Source: Henckelia pumila (taxonomy: Eukaryota; Streptophyta; Magnoliopsida; Lamiales; Gesneriaceae). From it: a stretch of 64,000 nucleotides of DNA. Shown here in pieces: positions 32,416 to 43,706 of this stretch. The stretch covers positions 136,370,375 to 136,434,374 of the forward strand of contig NC_133121.1 of NCBI RefSeq assembly GCF_033568475.1, given 5' to 3'. Each line of letters begins with the position of its first letter. Position 1 is the first letter of the stretch. Made by a program: the position numbers and the translations under genes. Below the pieces are notes generated by a model. The model was not told where the DNA came from, did no database searches, and saw only the letters and a program-made list of their open reading frames with translations.

Positions 32416-33826
32416 TTCCTAGTGGACTGGTTCGGGTCGAGTTCGGGTCGGGTTAATAGGTTCGAGTCGGGTTAAGGGGTTTCGGGTCGGGTCAAGTCAT
32501 GGGTTATTGGTTGGGCCTGAGTTAATGTATATCGAACTGAGTTTAATTAATCTAGGGTCCAATATTTTATGGAGTTTAAATTGGTTATTGAGCCAAATAT
32601 TCATGTTGGGCTTAACTAGATTTATTTTGGGCTTGATTCATATTTTTGATTTGGGCTTAGAAACTTACTTTAGGGCTTAAGTTAATCATTTAATTTGGGC
32701 TTTCGAGAAAAATAAATATTAAATGGGCTAGCCTAAATATAGTGGATCAGACTCAGTTTTAGTGTTTAGGTTAATGGGCAGCCACTTAAACCAGCCGTGA
32801 CAAACTAAATAGTCCGTAAATATATATTTAATAGACGTATATATAATATTTTGATATGAATATTATTTTATAAAAAGTAATTAAATATATATTTACGGGA
32901 AATTTTTTTTAAAGAAAAATTGATATTTTAAATTCATTATTCATGCATATGTTTCATATTAAGATAATGATATGCGTAGAAAATATTTTTTAGAAATTGA
33001 TGTGAATTATGACAATTATGTTTAGGAGTCTACGGATCCCCGTGTTAAGGTTGGGTGAAGTGGCATAAGAGGCGTAGGAAATTCCCGTGTTAAGGTTGGG
33101 TGAACCTCTCCGCCGCGTACGTTGGTTATAGATTGATCAACCGCTTATGTTTATAGTCACATTTCACTGATAGGACCCACACAATAAAAATTTTATGATT
33201 ATAACATTCCATGATTATGCTACGTATTTATGTTATGATTATGTTTATGATACAATATTATACATACGATTTTTACGATCATGCATGCATTAGAATCATC
33301 AGGTTATTTTTATATTCTATACGTTCTTGCATTTGGTTTTATTTAGTAGTGCTCGTTATTAAATATAAAAAATCATGTTGGGCCTTTAGGTGCACTAGAT
33401 CTAATGGTGTGCAGGTGAGGCTGATACTAGTATTGATGACGTGGTTCCGACGGGAGGTGAGAGCTACTGAGCATCCAGAGTTGGCTAGCATACCCGTGAC
33501 CTCTGCAGTACTTTATGTTTCCGCACTTATTTTTATGAGACTTTTATTTGAGGGTTGTAATAAACTACTTTTTGCACGTGTTACCTATTTTCATCATGAC
33601 TTGCTTGTGGTTGGAATTTTTGAACTACGTATTTCCGCATTTTGCGATACCGCATTCTTGTGTATGGATTTTTTTAAAATTATTTCGTGTGTTTCAAATT
33701 GCTAAAATTACAATCAAACTATTATACATTTTTTCCTGAAATAAAATCTATTTTTAATATATATATGGACATATATGTAATTAATTTTTTTAATAAAAAA
33801 AATCCCTCGAGTTTTCGGTCGTTTCA
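32416..33826 (+). repeat. Element K: main part of a gypsy 5' LTR
   Basis: Starts with a 'ttcgggtcgggtt' minisatellite (32425-32500), then 'gggctt' repeats. A doubled 'cccgtgttaaggttgggtga' segment (33041-33110) and the 'ggtgtgcaggtgaggct' block follow, ending GTCGTTTCA at 33826 next to a PBS. Ends and internal blocks match the LTR at 1-815. Left boundary is uncertain (see 29439). Confidence 0.75.
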
Positions 33827-33828
33827 TT

Positions 33829-33840
33829 TGGTATCAGAGC
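33829..33840 (+). other. Primer-binding site of element K
   Basis: TGGTATCAGAGC, complement of the initiator tRNA-Met 3' end, two bases after the LTR. Confidence 0.9.
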
Positions 33841-34043
33841 AAGGTCCTTGGAGGGTAAGCTAGCCTGTTACGTGGAGCTCAGAAGTCACACCGGCAGTCC
33901 GTGAGTTTTAAATATTTTCAAGTATATGTTTATGAATGAGACCCATGAGTTAAATTTTTCGCTGAAGTTTATTTTATTAGAGTTTTTGAATTAAATATTT
34001 AGTTATGCAATACGGTTACGTGAGAATTTTTTAAAATTACAGT

Positions 34044-34600
34044 ATGCCTCCGAGACGCATTTTGATACGGGGTGACCCCGAGGATGCTGGTCAGGGAGGT
34101 GCTGGTCAGGGTAGAGACCAGCGGGATCTACCTCTACCTCCTTCACAACCGCGTACAGCACCACCAGATCTGCCACTTACAGCGTTCGAGAGAACTAGGT
34201 GGAAATGCTCGCTGGTATCAGCAGGCTATTGGAGCATCAAGCTGGTCAGCCTAGGAGGACCCATGAGGAGGACATCGCGGAGAGATTCCGCAAGCAGGGA
34301 CCCAAGGAATTTGCAGGGACCACTAATCCGTTAGCTGCTGAGGAGTTGATCCGATCGTTGGAGATGATCTTTGCATATATGGGGATCCGGGATGCTGTTC
34401 AGGTACGTTGCGCCATCTACATGCTGAAAGATGACGAATCCTTTGGTGGGAGGGCACCGCGATTGAACTGGATGTGGCGAGGATGACATTGAGGGACTTC
34501 AGGACCGTGTTCTTTGAGAAGTATTCACTGAGGATGTTCGAGGTCAGTTGGTTCGCGAGTTTCTGACTCTCCGGCTCTCCCCTAGCTCGAAATATTTCTA
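34044..34600 (+). pseudogene. Element K gag, truncated
   Basis: ATG at 34044 (MPPRRILIRGDPEDAGQ...) begins a Gly/Pro-rich Tekay-type gag. A frameshift near 34195 moves coding to the frame with LLEHQAGQPRRTHEEDIAE, FRKQGPKEFAGTTNPLAAEE and LEMIFAYMGIRDAVQVRCA. A second shift follows at about 34440, after which DFRTVFFEKY is readable. Similarity ends at about 34590. Protease, RT, RNase H, integrase and the 3' LTR are missing. Confidence 0.82.
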
Positions 34601-35261
34601 CTAAATATATGGTTATGTATACCTTCCGAATGCGGACAGTAGTCGGATCCTAGCATCAATGGAATGTTTGAAGCGAATTTGGTATTCTCGCTTGACAGCT
34701 AAAAGCTCTTCGAGTGATCCAATGCATAAAATCTCAACTAGTATGCGGTAGTCAAGGACAATTCTCAATCTTGTTGATCCAATCATCTAGTATTCATCTA
34801 TACACCACTTTATAATTAAAAGTACGTAAATTAAATCAAGTTTACAATGAGTAGAATCAATAAAAACTAAAACTATTACATATTTTGAACATGGATGTGG
34901 TCCTAGAATTTTATATGACATCTCAAAGTATCAAGTGTGCCGCGAAGAAGGACCAGTACTTTGATCTCGTGCAACCAATCATTCAATATTCATCTACACG
35001 TGACCACTTTCTAACTAAAATTACGTAAATTGAACATGGCGGCTATTGAGCACCATGAAACGGTTAAGGGACGAGAAATGGTAAAAAAAAATTAAATAAA
35101 TTTTATGAAGCGTGGAAGTCAAATATAATGACCTAGAAAATGTAAAATAACAAGATGCGGGAACCAATGACCCTGATTTTAAAAATAAATAAATAAAGGG
35201 GAACCGAAAGGACTTTTATATATTTAGAAGCCGTTTAAAACCACACTTAATTAATTATTTG
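34601..35261. other. Intergenic sequence, no gene recognised
   Basis: Only a diverged direct repeat stands out: 'gtattcatctatacaccact...acgtaaatt' (about 34790-34832) and 'atattcatctacacgtgaccact...acgtaaatt' (about 34987-35030). Otherwise AT-rich without open frames. Confidence 0.5.
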
Positions 35262-35640
35262 GGGCCGATCTCATTAATTAATTAGTTAAAGGTTCAAGAG
35301 AAAGTAATTCCATTTTTGTGAAATATATATCTTGATTCAAAAATTAACTATACCAACTTTATTATTTTTCCTTCTGGATATACCCAGCACTAATGTATTA
35401 TCTTTGAATTAGTTGGATTGGATGAAGAGTTATGTATCATCAATCATATTTCATCTTTAAATAAATATATTTATATTTTGACCAAACCAAATCAACGTAG
35501 TAATTTCATGCATGCAAGAAATTAAATATTGTGATGATATCACACACATTATGTATCATGCACAAAATAAATAAATTAATTCAGTATACAAGTCAAAATA
35601 GTTCTCTAACAACATTACATGCATATATTATTTGTTAAAA
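35262..35640. other. 5'-flank-type repeat of the PMEI/PME locus
   Basis: 'ggggccgatctcattaatt', 'gtgaaatatatatcttgatt' and 'gaccaaaccaaatcaacgta' match the blocks at 28856, 51600, 52740 and 53190. Non-coding. Confidence 0.7.
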
Positions 35641-35716
35641 ATAAGTCAAGGAAATATGAAATTCCAGATTTAATCCAATTTTCTCGATCAATAAAGTTTC
35701 TGAGCGTAAACTTTTA
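35641..35716 (-). pseudogene. PME 3'-end fragment (copy at 35.6 kb)
   Basis: On the minus strand it reads F-T-L-R-NFIDRENWIKS-GISY, nearly the last 25 residues of the PME at 53332 (FTARNFIDGENWIKSTGIPY), with one codon missing. The rest of the gene is absent, and copia F begins 12 bp to its right. It shows that a PME copy once stood here. Confidence 0.85.
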
Positions 35717-35728
35717 CTTGACAGCATC

Positions 35729-35891
35729 TATTAGGAACGATGGAGTTCCTAGAGTTCCTTGTTGAATATGAGAATTCTAAATTTTGAATTAAGTAATTCG
35801 AAACGTACAAGTACATTTATATGAGTTGAGTTAACTGATAAAACTAATCTAATGTAATTAACTAATTACCAGCTAATCTACTAATCTAATA
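35729..35891 (-). repeat. 3' LTR of element F
   Basis: 163 bp, minus-strand ends TATTAGATTAG and CCTAATA, preceded by a G-rich PPT. Confidence 0.94.
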
Positions 35892-35899
35892 GCCCCCTT

Positions 35900-36660
35900 T
35901 CAAGATGGACTATATATGTTTATTATAGACATCTTGGAATGTGAAAAAGTAGAAAAAGGAAGAGGTTTAGTAAACATGTCCGCAATTTGAAGCTGTGAAC
36001 GAATGGGAAGAAGCTTGATCGAGCCATCATTGATTTTTCCATGGATAAAATGACAGTCGATCTTGATATGTTTCGTTCGTTCATGGAAGATTGGATTGTG
36101 AGCCAGATGAATTACTGATTTATTGTCACAAAAAATGGATATAGGAGCAGAAACTTGGATCTGGAAATCCCTGAGAAGTTGAGTGAGCCAGAGAACCTTA
36201 CTAGTTGTAGTAGCCAAGGCTCTATATTCAGTTTCAGTTGAAGAACGTAAGATAGTGGCCTGCTTCTTAGTTTTCCAGGAAACTATTGCATCTCCCAAAA
36301 AAATACAAAATCCAGTCACCGATTTTCGTGTATCCGAAAAAATGGCCCAATCAACATCAGTAAATGCGCGGAGCTGAGTTGAAGATGATGCTGGAAAGAA
36401 GATCCCTTGACCAGGATTGGATTTAAGATATCGGAGCAGAGTATGTGCGGCAGCTAGATGAGAAGCACACGGTTTGGAAACAAATTGGCTGAGCTTGTGT
36501 ACCGCAAACATGATGTCTGGACGGGATAAGGTAAGATAAAGAAGCCTTCCAATAAGACGACGATATGATGTAACATCAGTAAGTGGTGCCCCATCAGTAG
36601 CATTAAGACGCGCTCGGGAATCCATTGGAATTGTACTTGGTTTACTGGAAAGAAAACAGT
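35900..36660 (-). pseudogene. Element F RNase H and end of RT
   Basis: Open from 36625 to 35900 (241 codons). It has GRLLYLTLSRPDIMFAV, then RNase H with SWKTKKQATILRSSTETEYR, IFCDNKSVIHLAHNPIFHER and TKHIKIDCHFI, ending in DMFTKPL and a stop. It lies one frame away from the RT at 37449-36454, so one frameshift at about 36650 divides them. Motifs and catalytic acidic residues are complete. Confidence 0.9.
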
Positions 36661-37449
36661 GTCCTCAAGTAATTGTAAAGTGTAATTTCTTTTAGATAAA
36701 CTAATGCTCTTTGAAGATCGTGCTATCTCAAGACCAAGGAAGTATTTGAGATCACCTAGATCCTTGAGTTTGAATTGTGTCTGGAGATCAAACTTAAAAT
36801 CTTGAATGAACTGGGGAGAAGGACCTGCTATGATAATATCATCCACGTAGACCAACAAAGCAATAAAAGTAGATCCTGATCCTTTAATTAATAAGGTATA
36901 ATCAGACTGTGATTGTGTAAATCCAGATGTGAGCAAGGTACTGGAGAATTTTGTGTACCATTGGCGAGATGCTTGACGGAGACCATAGATAGATTTATGT
37001 AATTTGCAGACAAGTGGAGCAGATTCTGGGCCTGTGAGACATGAGGGATGATATCCTAGAGTAAAATCCATGTACACTTCTTCAAACAAGTTCCCATTGA
37101 GAAAGACATTGTTGACATCTAATTGTGTAAGGTGCCATTGTTGGCTGGCAGCTAAAGCAAGTAATACTTTTACAGCGGCTAGCTTTGCTACTGGGGAGAA
37201 TGTTTCAAAATAATCAATTCCTTCACATTGATTGTAACCCTTAGCAACTAACCTTGCTTTGTGTCTATCCACCGAACCATCTGATTTATACTTGATCTTG
37301 TATACCCAACGACAACCAATGGAGTGTTTTCCCAAAGGAAGAGGGACTACGGACCAAGTGTTGTTATTTTCCATGGTAGCAAGTTCATCACGCATGGCAT
37401 CTCTCCAAGAATCAACTTTGACATCTTGATGATAAAATCGTGGTTCCAA
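36640..37449 (-). pseudogene. Element F reverse transcriptase
   Basis: Minus-strand frame with WRDAMRDELATMENNNTWSV, GCRWVYKIKYKSDGSVDRHK, FSPVAKLAAVKVLLALAA, QLDVNNVFLNGNL, SIYGLRQASRQWY and the catalytic LLVYVDDIIIAGPS (about 36860-36820), then LKDLGDLKYFLGLEIA. A frameshift near 36650 cuts it from RNase H. The upstream linker, 37688-37347, is in another overlapping frame. Confidence 0.9.
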
Positions 37450-37702
37450 ATGAGATGAGACATTGAGAACAAGATTTTATAGGACTTGGATAGTGAATCA
37501 TACGATATATAGTCTTGTAAAGGATACAAGACTCTAGAGGGCAATGCAGGAGAACCATTGAGCATATGACAATGATAATCCTGGAGATAAGAAGGCCTTC
37601 TAGATGGTCTGGAGGATGTACGAGTGGGAACTAAGTGTGTTGATGCTTGTGGTACAGAATTGGACCCAACATTTACAGGACAAGACACATGATTTTCATG
37701 AA

Positions 37703-38204
37703 TTACGGGGGTGTATCAGTGTTCGACCCTTCAAAGACATCAAGAGAAGCAGGTTGGGGTAAAACAACATGAGGAAAAGGATCAATAAGTTGTTCTGGAT
37801 GAGTGATTGATTGAAAAGGGAATATAGACTCATGAAACACGACATCACGAGAAATGAAAATTTCTCTGGTCTTAATGTCCAGTAGCTTATAACCTTTCAT
37901 TCCTAAAGGATACCCCAAAAAGACACACAATCTAGCTCGAGGAAGAAATTTCTGACGATGAGCTGATAATGTTGAGGCAAAAGCTAGGCACCCAAATACC
38001 TTCAGCCAAGAATAATAAAAAACTTTGTGATATAACGATTCATGAGGAGACTTATTGTGATTCCATGGAGATGGGATCCGATTGATCAAAAAGGCTGCTG
38101 TCAAAATGCATTCATTCCAAAATTGTATAGGCACACAAGACTGAATTTTGTTGAGGAGTTTGGACACAAGAGAATTGATGTAAAATCCCTCTCTGTTGAC
38201 ACAA
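37703..38204 (-). pseudogene. Element F integrase, C-terminal part
   Basis: Minus strand 38167-37703: CVPIQFWNECILTAAFLINR, LKVFGCLAFASTLSAH and CVFLGYPLGMKGYKLLD, then a Pro/His linker to RT. The preceding segment to 38205 carries a break, so the stretch holding the catalytic Glu (expected NGV.ERKH type) is damaged; only 'ctcaacaaaattcag'-like remains are seen near 38145-38160. Confidence 0.82.
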
Positions 38205-39581
38205 CTAAGTGAATGCTAATTCCTTGGCATTATATGTGCGGAAAGCTTTGATTTTCTGATTAAATTGTGTTTCAATGAGTACACAGAATCGAGAAACAGC
38301 ACTTAGAGCATCAGATTTGTGGTGAAGGAGAAAAATCCATGTGAACCTTGTATAGTCATCAACCAATGTCAAAAAATATCTTTGATTATTATATGTAGGT
38401 ACATGGTATGGGCCCCAAACATCACAATGTATAAGATCGAAAGCATGAGGAGACAACATATGATGAGATACAAAAGGTAAACGTTTTTGTTTTGCTAATG
38501 GAAAAATAGAACAAGGTGTTTTACTGGAAGTAGCAGTAGCCCCAAGATGTATGTGAGGTGTCAAACTTTGTAAAACCTTCAAAGATGGATGTCCAAGACG
38601 GTTGTGCCAAACTTGCAGGTCAATTTGATTGATAGAGATGTCTGGAGAATGAGCAGAAACATCCAGAACATAGAGACCTTTGATCCTATTACCCTTGCCA
38701 ATCATCCTCTTGGTGTGGTCCTGTATGGTAAATGAATCATGATAGAAACTAATCACCATTGGAGAATGCGCAATAAGATAGCTGACTGAGAGCAAGTTAA
38801 ACTTGAAATCTCGAATATAGAGAACATCCAAAAGAATCATTGAAGGTTCCAAATGAATATCACCACAGAACTTCACATCGACATGCTCATGATTAGGCAG
38901 AGTTACACGTGAATTATCCACTGCCCTGAGCGAAATAAATGCATTCGCATTGGAACAAATATGTTGAGATGCCCCTGAATCAACTATCCAGCAGGATGAT
39001 GAATGCAAATGACTTGGAAATGAAGTGAAAAAGTAGGTACCTTCTACAGAATTGTCCCCAATGTGAGCTTGGGAAACATTCTTGCGGTCATATGTTGAGA
39101 GATGTTGAACAAACATATTCATCAATTGTTCCATCTGACTCTTGTCAATGTGCTGAAGAATAGTAGAGTTGACAGGAGTTTCAGTTGAAGGAAAAGACTC
39201 AGAAATCTGATTCACAGGGGCAGGGGAGCTTTTAGCAGAGTTTTTGTTCTTGTGTTTATATCCAGGTGGATAGCCATGAAGCTTGTAGCATGTATCTTTA
39301 GTGTGTCCAGGACCATGACATGATGTGCAATAAGGCCTGCCCTTTGGAAACTTTTGTTGTGAACGAGCAGAATCATTCTTAATGGCAAATGCCATGCCAT
39401 TGTTTGGAGGAGCTGTATAAGATTGATGACCAATGGCTCTTTGTCGTTCTTCTTGTACGACTAAGGCAAAAACTTTATTGATAGGTGGCATAGGATCAAG
39501 AAGCAGAACCTGGCTCCTTGACTTGAGCAAAAGAATCATTAAGACCCATAAGAAAGGCCATAGTATATTCCATCTGAACAA
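38205..39581 (-). pseudogene. Element F gag C-terminus, protease and integrase N-terminal half
   Basis: 458-codon open frame on the minus strand. CCHC knuckle CTSCHGPGHTKDTC (about 39325-39285), protease CWIVDSGASQHIC (about 38990-38950), and the integrase zinc region with VWHNRLGHPSLKVL but CSIF in place of the usual CxxC. The core has DLIHCDVWGPYH (first Asp) and VDDYTRFTWIFLLHHKSD. Where the second catalytic Asp is expected (xDNxxE) the sequence reads RTYNAKELAFT, i.e. Tyr. These two changes and the stop suggest an inactive integrase. Confidence 0.87.
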
Positions 39582-40140
39582 AAATATCTATGTTCTTGAC
39601 ACCATGACATTGACATTTTCCACAAGAGCACATCGGACGAAACTGATTTCATTCATCCCAAAGAGCTTTGAGTTTTGTAAAATAGGTATTAACCGAGTCT
39701 TGATCTTGACAAAGATTCATCAATTCCCGGCGTAATTGAAAGATGCGAGGACCATTGCTTTGATGAAACCTATCTTGGAGATCATTACATATATCAGCAG
39801 CCGATTCAGCAAACAATATACTTGCAGAGATTTCCTTGGAAACCGAATTCAGAAGCCAAGAGATGACAATATTATTGTTTCTTGTCCAAGCATTCAACAA
39901 ATCCGGATCAGTAATGGCTGGTTTAGAAATTGAGCCATCAATAAAGGGCAATTTGTTCTTCACCGAAAGAGCAATTTTCATCGCGCGACTCCATGAGGCG
40001 AAATTATCACCAGTGAGTTGTTGGAAGACAAGAAGATGCCCAGGACTATCAGAATGATGCAGATAATAGGGGCTTGAAGGATCATCAATTGTCGATCGAC
40101 CGGCAGGCAAGTTCCAGGCAGATGGATTCGGATTTGCCAT
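39582..40140 (-). pseudogene. Element F gag, N-terminal part
   Basis: ATG at 40140-40138 (MANPNPSAWNLPAGRS), then DDPSSPYYLHHSDSPGHLLV and LTGDNFASWSRAMKIAL, the N-domain of a copia gag of the type also seen in element G. DLQDRFHQSNGPRIFQLRRE follows. The frame stops at 39649 and resumes in another frame at about 39581, so one frameshift separates the two gag parts. Confidence 0.88.
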
Positions 40141-40263
40141 GAATTCAGGGAAATAAACTCAAGAAACAAGAAGTCGATTAAATCTGGAACTCAGAGATTC
40201 CTGATCAACGAAAAATTCCGATCGATTCGGTGATCAAAAAAGATGGGCGGAAGCGGTTATCTT

Positions 40264-40274
40264 CTTTGATACCA
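40264..40274 (-). other. Primer-binding site of element F
   Basis: TGGTATCAAAG on the minus strand immediately after the LTR end CCTAATA; initiator tRNA-Met type. Confidence 0.85.
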
Positions 40275-40438
40275 TATTAGGAACGATGGAGTTCCTGGAG
40301 TTCCTTGTTGAATATGAGAATTCTAAATTTTGAATTAAGTAATTCGAAACTGTACAAGTACATTTATATGAGTTGAGTTAATTGATAAAACTAATCTAAT
40401 GTAATTAACTAATTACCAGCTAATCTACTAATCTAATA
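40275..40438 (-). repeat. 5' LTR of element F
   Basis: 164 bp; differs from 35729-35891 by two substitutions and one 1-bp indel. Confidence 0.94.
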
Positions 40439-40443
40439 GCATC

Positions 40444-40659
40444 ACGTCTAGGTAGTGTTAGTATTTGATATTTCAAATATCTTTTGCGACATTCAAAATT
40501 AAATATTGCATCTTATTAGAAGGAATCGATATCATTAATTTGAGCAAATTTACGCACGATGTTGTCGTTCCATCTGGCCAAATTTAAGATTCTCCTACAG
40601 TTGACTGTATGGACTGTATTTATTTTGTTCATTACAAGATGTTATTTTGTTTAATAAGA
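40444..40659. other. Repeated intergenic block of the PMEI locus
   Basis: 'ttaaatattgcatcttatta', 'ggaatcgatatcattaattt' and 'catctggccaaatttaagat' match 47930-48120 and 63530-63720. Non-coding. Confidence 0.7.
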
Positions 40660-40935
40660 TCCTGTATGTTTGTCACTTTGTGATTTTGGTCCTTTATGTT
40701 TTCATATTTCAGTTTTAGTCATGTATGTTTCGATTTTTGGCAATTTAGGTCCTTTTTATTCGAAAATGTTTACGTGTCATTGTACACGTCAGCTCCACAT
40801 CAGCACTGAATTGATGCCACGTCAGCGCCACGTCGGAAAAAAAGACTAAAATTGCCAAAAAAATAAAGATAGCTGACTAACACTGAAATCTGAAAATATA
40901 AATGACTGAAATCGCAAAGTGACAAACATACAGGA
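40660..40935. mobile_element. MITE with about 90-bp terminal inverted repeats
   Basis: Begins 'tcctgtatgtttgtcacttt' and ends with its inverse 'aaagtgacaaacatacagga'. The inverted match continues with mismatches for about 90 bp on each side ('ggcaattt...gtc'). The centre is GC-richer ('cacgtcagcgccacgtcgg'). It interrupts the locus repeat that is continuous at 48080-48180. TSD not clear. Confidence 0.78.
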
Positions 40936-41388
40936 CCAAAAAGCAATTTTTCCAATAAAATAACATACCAAAACACCGGGATGTATAACTACTTATGTTT
41001 AGATCTCACTTAATACTACAATATATTTTGTGCTATACATTAAATTTAGCATATCCTATATTTTATATATCTCGATTATTATGCAAATTATTCACCAAAA
41101 TTCTCTCATTTCGCCTTTCTTCCATATATATATATAATTTATCAATTTTAGTATCAAGGCACTTTTTTTTCATCTAATTCCTATTCAAAAATACGAGGAG
41201 TTGCAAACAAATTAAATTTATAAATAAAAATAATCAAAACTTCCAAAACTTAAAACAACCTTAAAGATCGATCAAAACTTAAAATAAGATTCAGAAATAC
41301 AGGAGTTACAAAAAAAAAATCGTAAATAAAATAATCTAAAGTCCAAAACTTAAAATAACATTAAGATCGATCAAATGATTAAATAAAG
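40936..41388. other. Intergenic repeat and 3' flank of PMEI copy 2
   Basis: First part matches 48140-48480, then the PMEI 3'-flank blocks ('aaacttaaaacaaccttaaa', 'aaatacaggagttac'). Confidence 0.7.
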
Positions 41389-41610
41389 TCATAGTGACTT
41401 GTGCTTCATGAAAATCGATAGAATGTCTTCTGCAATTGTAATCAAAGAAAGCATGTAGGCATTGGTAGTTGTCAATGGAGACTTGCGTGTCGGTGGTTCG
41501 GAAAAAAGGTCCTCACAATCTCTCGGTGCCATTTCAGTAACACCAAGAAACCCATATGATTCTATATAAGAATTCAACTCAAACGCATGTATTGCTTTTT
41601 GGAGACCTCC
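41389..41610 (-). pseudogene. PMEI copy 2, 3' part
   Basis: Encodes the last about 70 residues of the PMEI fold on the minus strand: GLQKAIHAFELNSY, RDCEDLFSEPP (the fourth conserved Cys) and LSLITIAEDILSIFMKH. It is cut at 41610, exactly at the LTR start of copia G; its 5' part is at 44863-45040. About 95 bp of the middle of the gene are missing on the other side of G. Otherwise very close to copies 1, 3 and 4. Confidence 0.87.
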
Positions 41611-41795
41611 TGTATATATTATCTTTGTGCATATTCTGTACATAGATCTTTGATATTTTTCCTAGCTTAGTTTATTTGTTTCCTAGTTTAGCTTTGTTAT
41701 TTATGTTTATTCTTGCTGTACAAGAATTAGTTTTGTATATATTCCAGGCTTCGGCCATCTCAATACAACAACAAATCTTTCCACAAAACTCTTTA
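41611..41795 (+). repeat. 5' LTR of element G
   Basis: Starts TGTATATATTATC at the PMEI junction, and runs to 'ccacaaaactcttta' before the PBS. TATA-like 'tgtatatattcc' near 41734. Exact 3' end uncertain by about 10 bp. Confidence 0.75.
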
Positions 41796-41808
41796 TGGTA
41801 TCAAAGCC
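41796..41808 (+). other. Primer-binding site of element G
   Basis: TGGTATCAAAGCC, initiator tRNA-Met type. Confidence 0.88.
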
Positions 41809-41918
41809 AATCCAAGAGCAGGAGCTCTAGTATCAACCGACGACCAATATTTCAATCATTCTCCTACGATTGAAATATTAGACCTTTCAACACGAAAACC
41901 GACTATAGACATCTAGTC

Positions 41919-43706
41919 ATGGGTGACGATAAGACCACCAAACCCCTCGACCCCACATCTCCCTATTACCTCCATCCTTCCGATGGACCACAAATCACAA
42001 TCTCTCCTATTGTGTTACGTCGTGAGAACTACAATGAATGGGTTCGTTCAATGCGGAATAATTTTCGTGCAAAGAATAAACTAGGCTTCCTTGATGGAAC
42101 CATACCCAAGCCAGATGATGGAACTCCAGAAGCGTCTCTCTGGGTGACAGTTCATTCCACTCTCGTGGGATGGATTCATAATACTCTTGATCCAGTCCTA
42201 CGCTCATCTGTTCCCCAACCCGAAGATGTGAAAGATATGTGGGATGATATTCGACAACGTTTCTCGATCGGAAACGGTCCACAAATCCACGAGTTAAAGT
42301 CACTTTTGGGTGCTTGCAAGCAGCGTGGCCACTCGGTGGTGCATTATTACAACGAACTGCGAAAAATATGGGATGAACTTGCGGGATATTCTACAGCTCC
42401 GACGTGTACTTGTGCCGCTGCTACTGTTTTTGCTCAAGAGAAGGAGAATGAAAAGGTCCATGCTTTTCTTGTTGGTTTGGATTCCAATCTTTATGGCACT
42501 GCTGTTTCACATATCTTGATGATGGATCCTTTGCCGAGCTTAAACACGGTCTTTGCTAAAATCGTGACTGAAGAACGACATCAATCTATTGCTCGCGACC
42601 ATGCCACCAATTCTGATACTGTCGGTTTCGCGGTGCACGGGACTGCTCGAGGGAGGACTGGACGGCCTCGAAGCAATGGCGTCTGCTCTCATTGCGACAA
42701 ACCTAGACATGAACAAGAAAATTGTTTTCAACTGGTTGGGTTCCCGGATTGGTGGTATTCCGAGAACCGCACCAATGGCGTGCAAGGTAGAGGCGGTGGC
42801 AGGACTGGACGTGGGGGAGGAAAGAGTGCCAGTAAAGGCGGCCGTGGGCAGGTCGCACATGCCACCATCACCTCGAAACCTATTGCTCCAACGCCCGTAC
42901 AAGAGTCTGATCGTCGTGGTATTGCTGGTCTCTCGGACGATCAGTGGGCTACGCTTGTCAACCTCCTCAACAATTCTCAAGGGCAGTCTTCTTCAACCGA
43001 AAAGTTGAGTGGTAAGTTTGATTCTTCGGCTCAATGGATCATCGATACCGGATGCTCGAATCACATGACTGGTAATGCTAAATTATTTAGCCAATTGTTT
43101 GATGTTTCTCCTACTACCGTTGGGCTGCCTAATGGACAACACACCATTGCCACCAAAGAAGGCACGGTTTTTTTGAGCAAAAATACGGTGCCCCGTCATG
43201 TATTATATGCCCCAAATCTTACTTTTAATTTGATGTTTGTGTCTCACTTGCTTGCCGATCTCTCTTATTATGTTACTTTTATTGATAAGCTTTGCATCAT
43301 ACAGGACTGTGCTCTGAGGACTATGATTGGAGCGGGTGAATAATGTGACGGGGTTTATTGGTTTCGGCCTTTGCGACAACTTCAAGCTTATCAAGCAACT
43401 GTGGGAGATAAGCGACAATTGTGGCACCAAAGGCTCGGACACCCTTCTTGGAAAGTAGATTTTCTTTTGCCGGATACACCTAGAATTAATGGAACTAAGG
43501 ATGTTACTGCTTTTCATGAACCTTGTGATATTTGTTTACGAGCCAAACAAACTAGAAGCATGTTTCCTTTAAGTACTAATCGAGCCAAGGAAGTTTTTGA
43601 TTTAATTCATTGTGATATCTGGGGTGCGTATGCTATGCCGGCTAGTTGTGGTGCTCATTATTTGTTCTTGGGCTGTATGGGTTTATTTGATGTTTGCAAA
43701 ATCTGA
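41919..43706 (+). pseudogene. Element G gag, protease and integrase N-terminus
   Basis: ATG at 41919 (MGDDKTTKPLDPTSPYYLH). Gag N-domain: ISPIVLRRENYNEWVRSMR. Gag core: MWDDIRQRFSIGNGPQIHEL. Knuckle CSHCDKPRHEQENC near residues 260-273, then a Gly/Arg-rich RGRGGGRTGRGGG tail (RGG-like, residues about 290-310). Protease: WIIDTGCSNHMTGN. A TAA at 43341-43343 interrupts; the same frame then carries WHQRLGHPSWKV and CDICLRAKQTRSMF (integrase HHCC), and DLIHCDIWGAY to 43706. The gag is otherwise intact for 474 codons. Confidence 0.9.

Larger units (their letters stand above)
35729..40438 (-). mobile_element. Element F: young full-length Ty1/copia retrotransposon with TA...TA LTR ends
   Basis: 4710 bp. 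LTRs 163 and 164 bp, TSD GCATC (35724-35728 and 40439-40443), PBS directly at the LTR end, PPT 'gaaaggggg' (minus). LTR termini are TATTAG...CTAATA instead of TG...CA. The two LTRs differ by two substitutions and one indel, about 1-2%. Genes run gag, protease, integrase, RT, RNase H with only a few lesions. Inserted next to the PME fragment. Confidence 0.95.

Noticed and set aside
33211..33705. 164-codon plus-strand frame
   Set aside because: Lies inside the LTR of element K; hydrophobic low-complexity translation with no family resemblance.
33829..33840. tRNA-like matches (TGGTATCAGAGC and TGGCGCCGTTGCCGGGGA)
   Set aside because: These are primer-binding sites next to LTR ends; no tRNA cloverleaf surrounds them.
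42007..42980. Minus-strand frames of 98 and 146 codons
   Set aside because: Antisense to the well-supported gag of element G.
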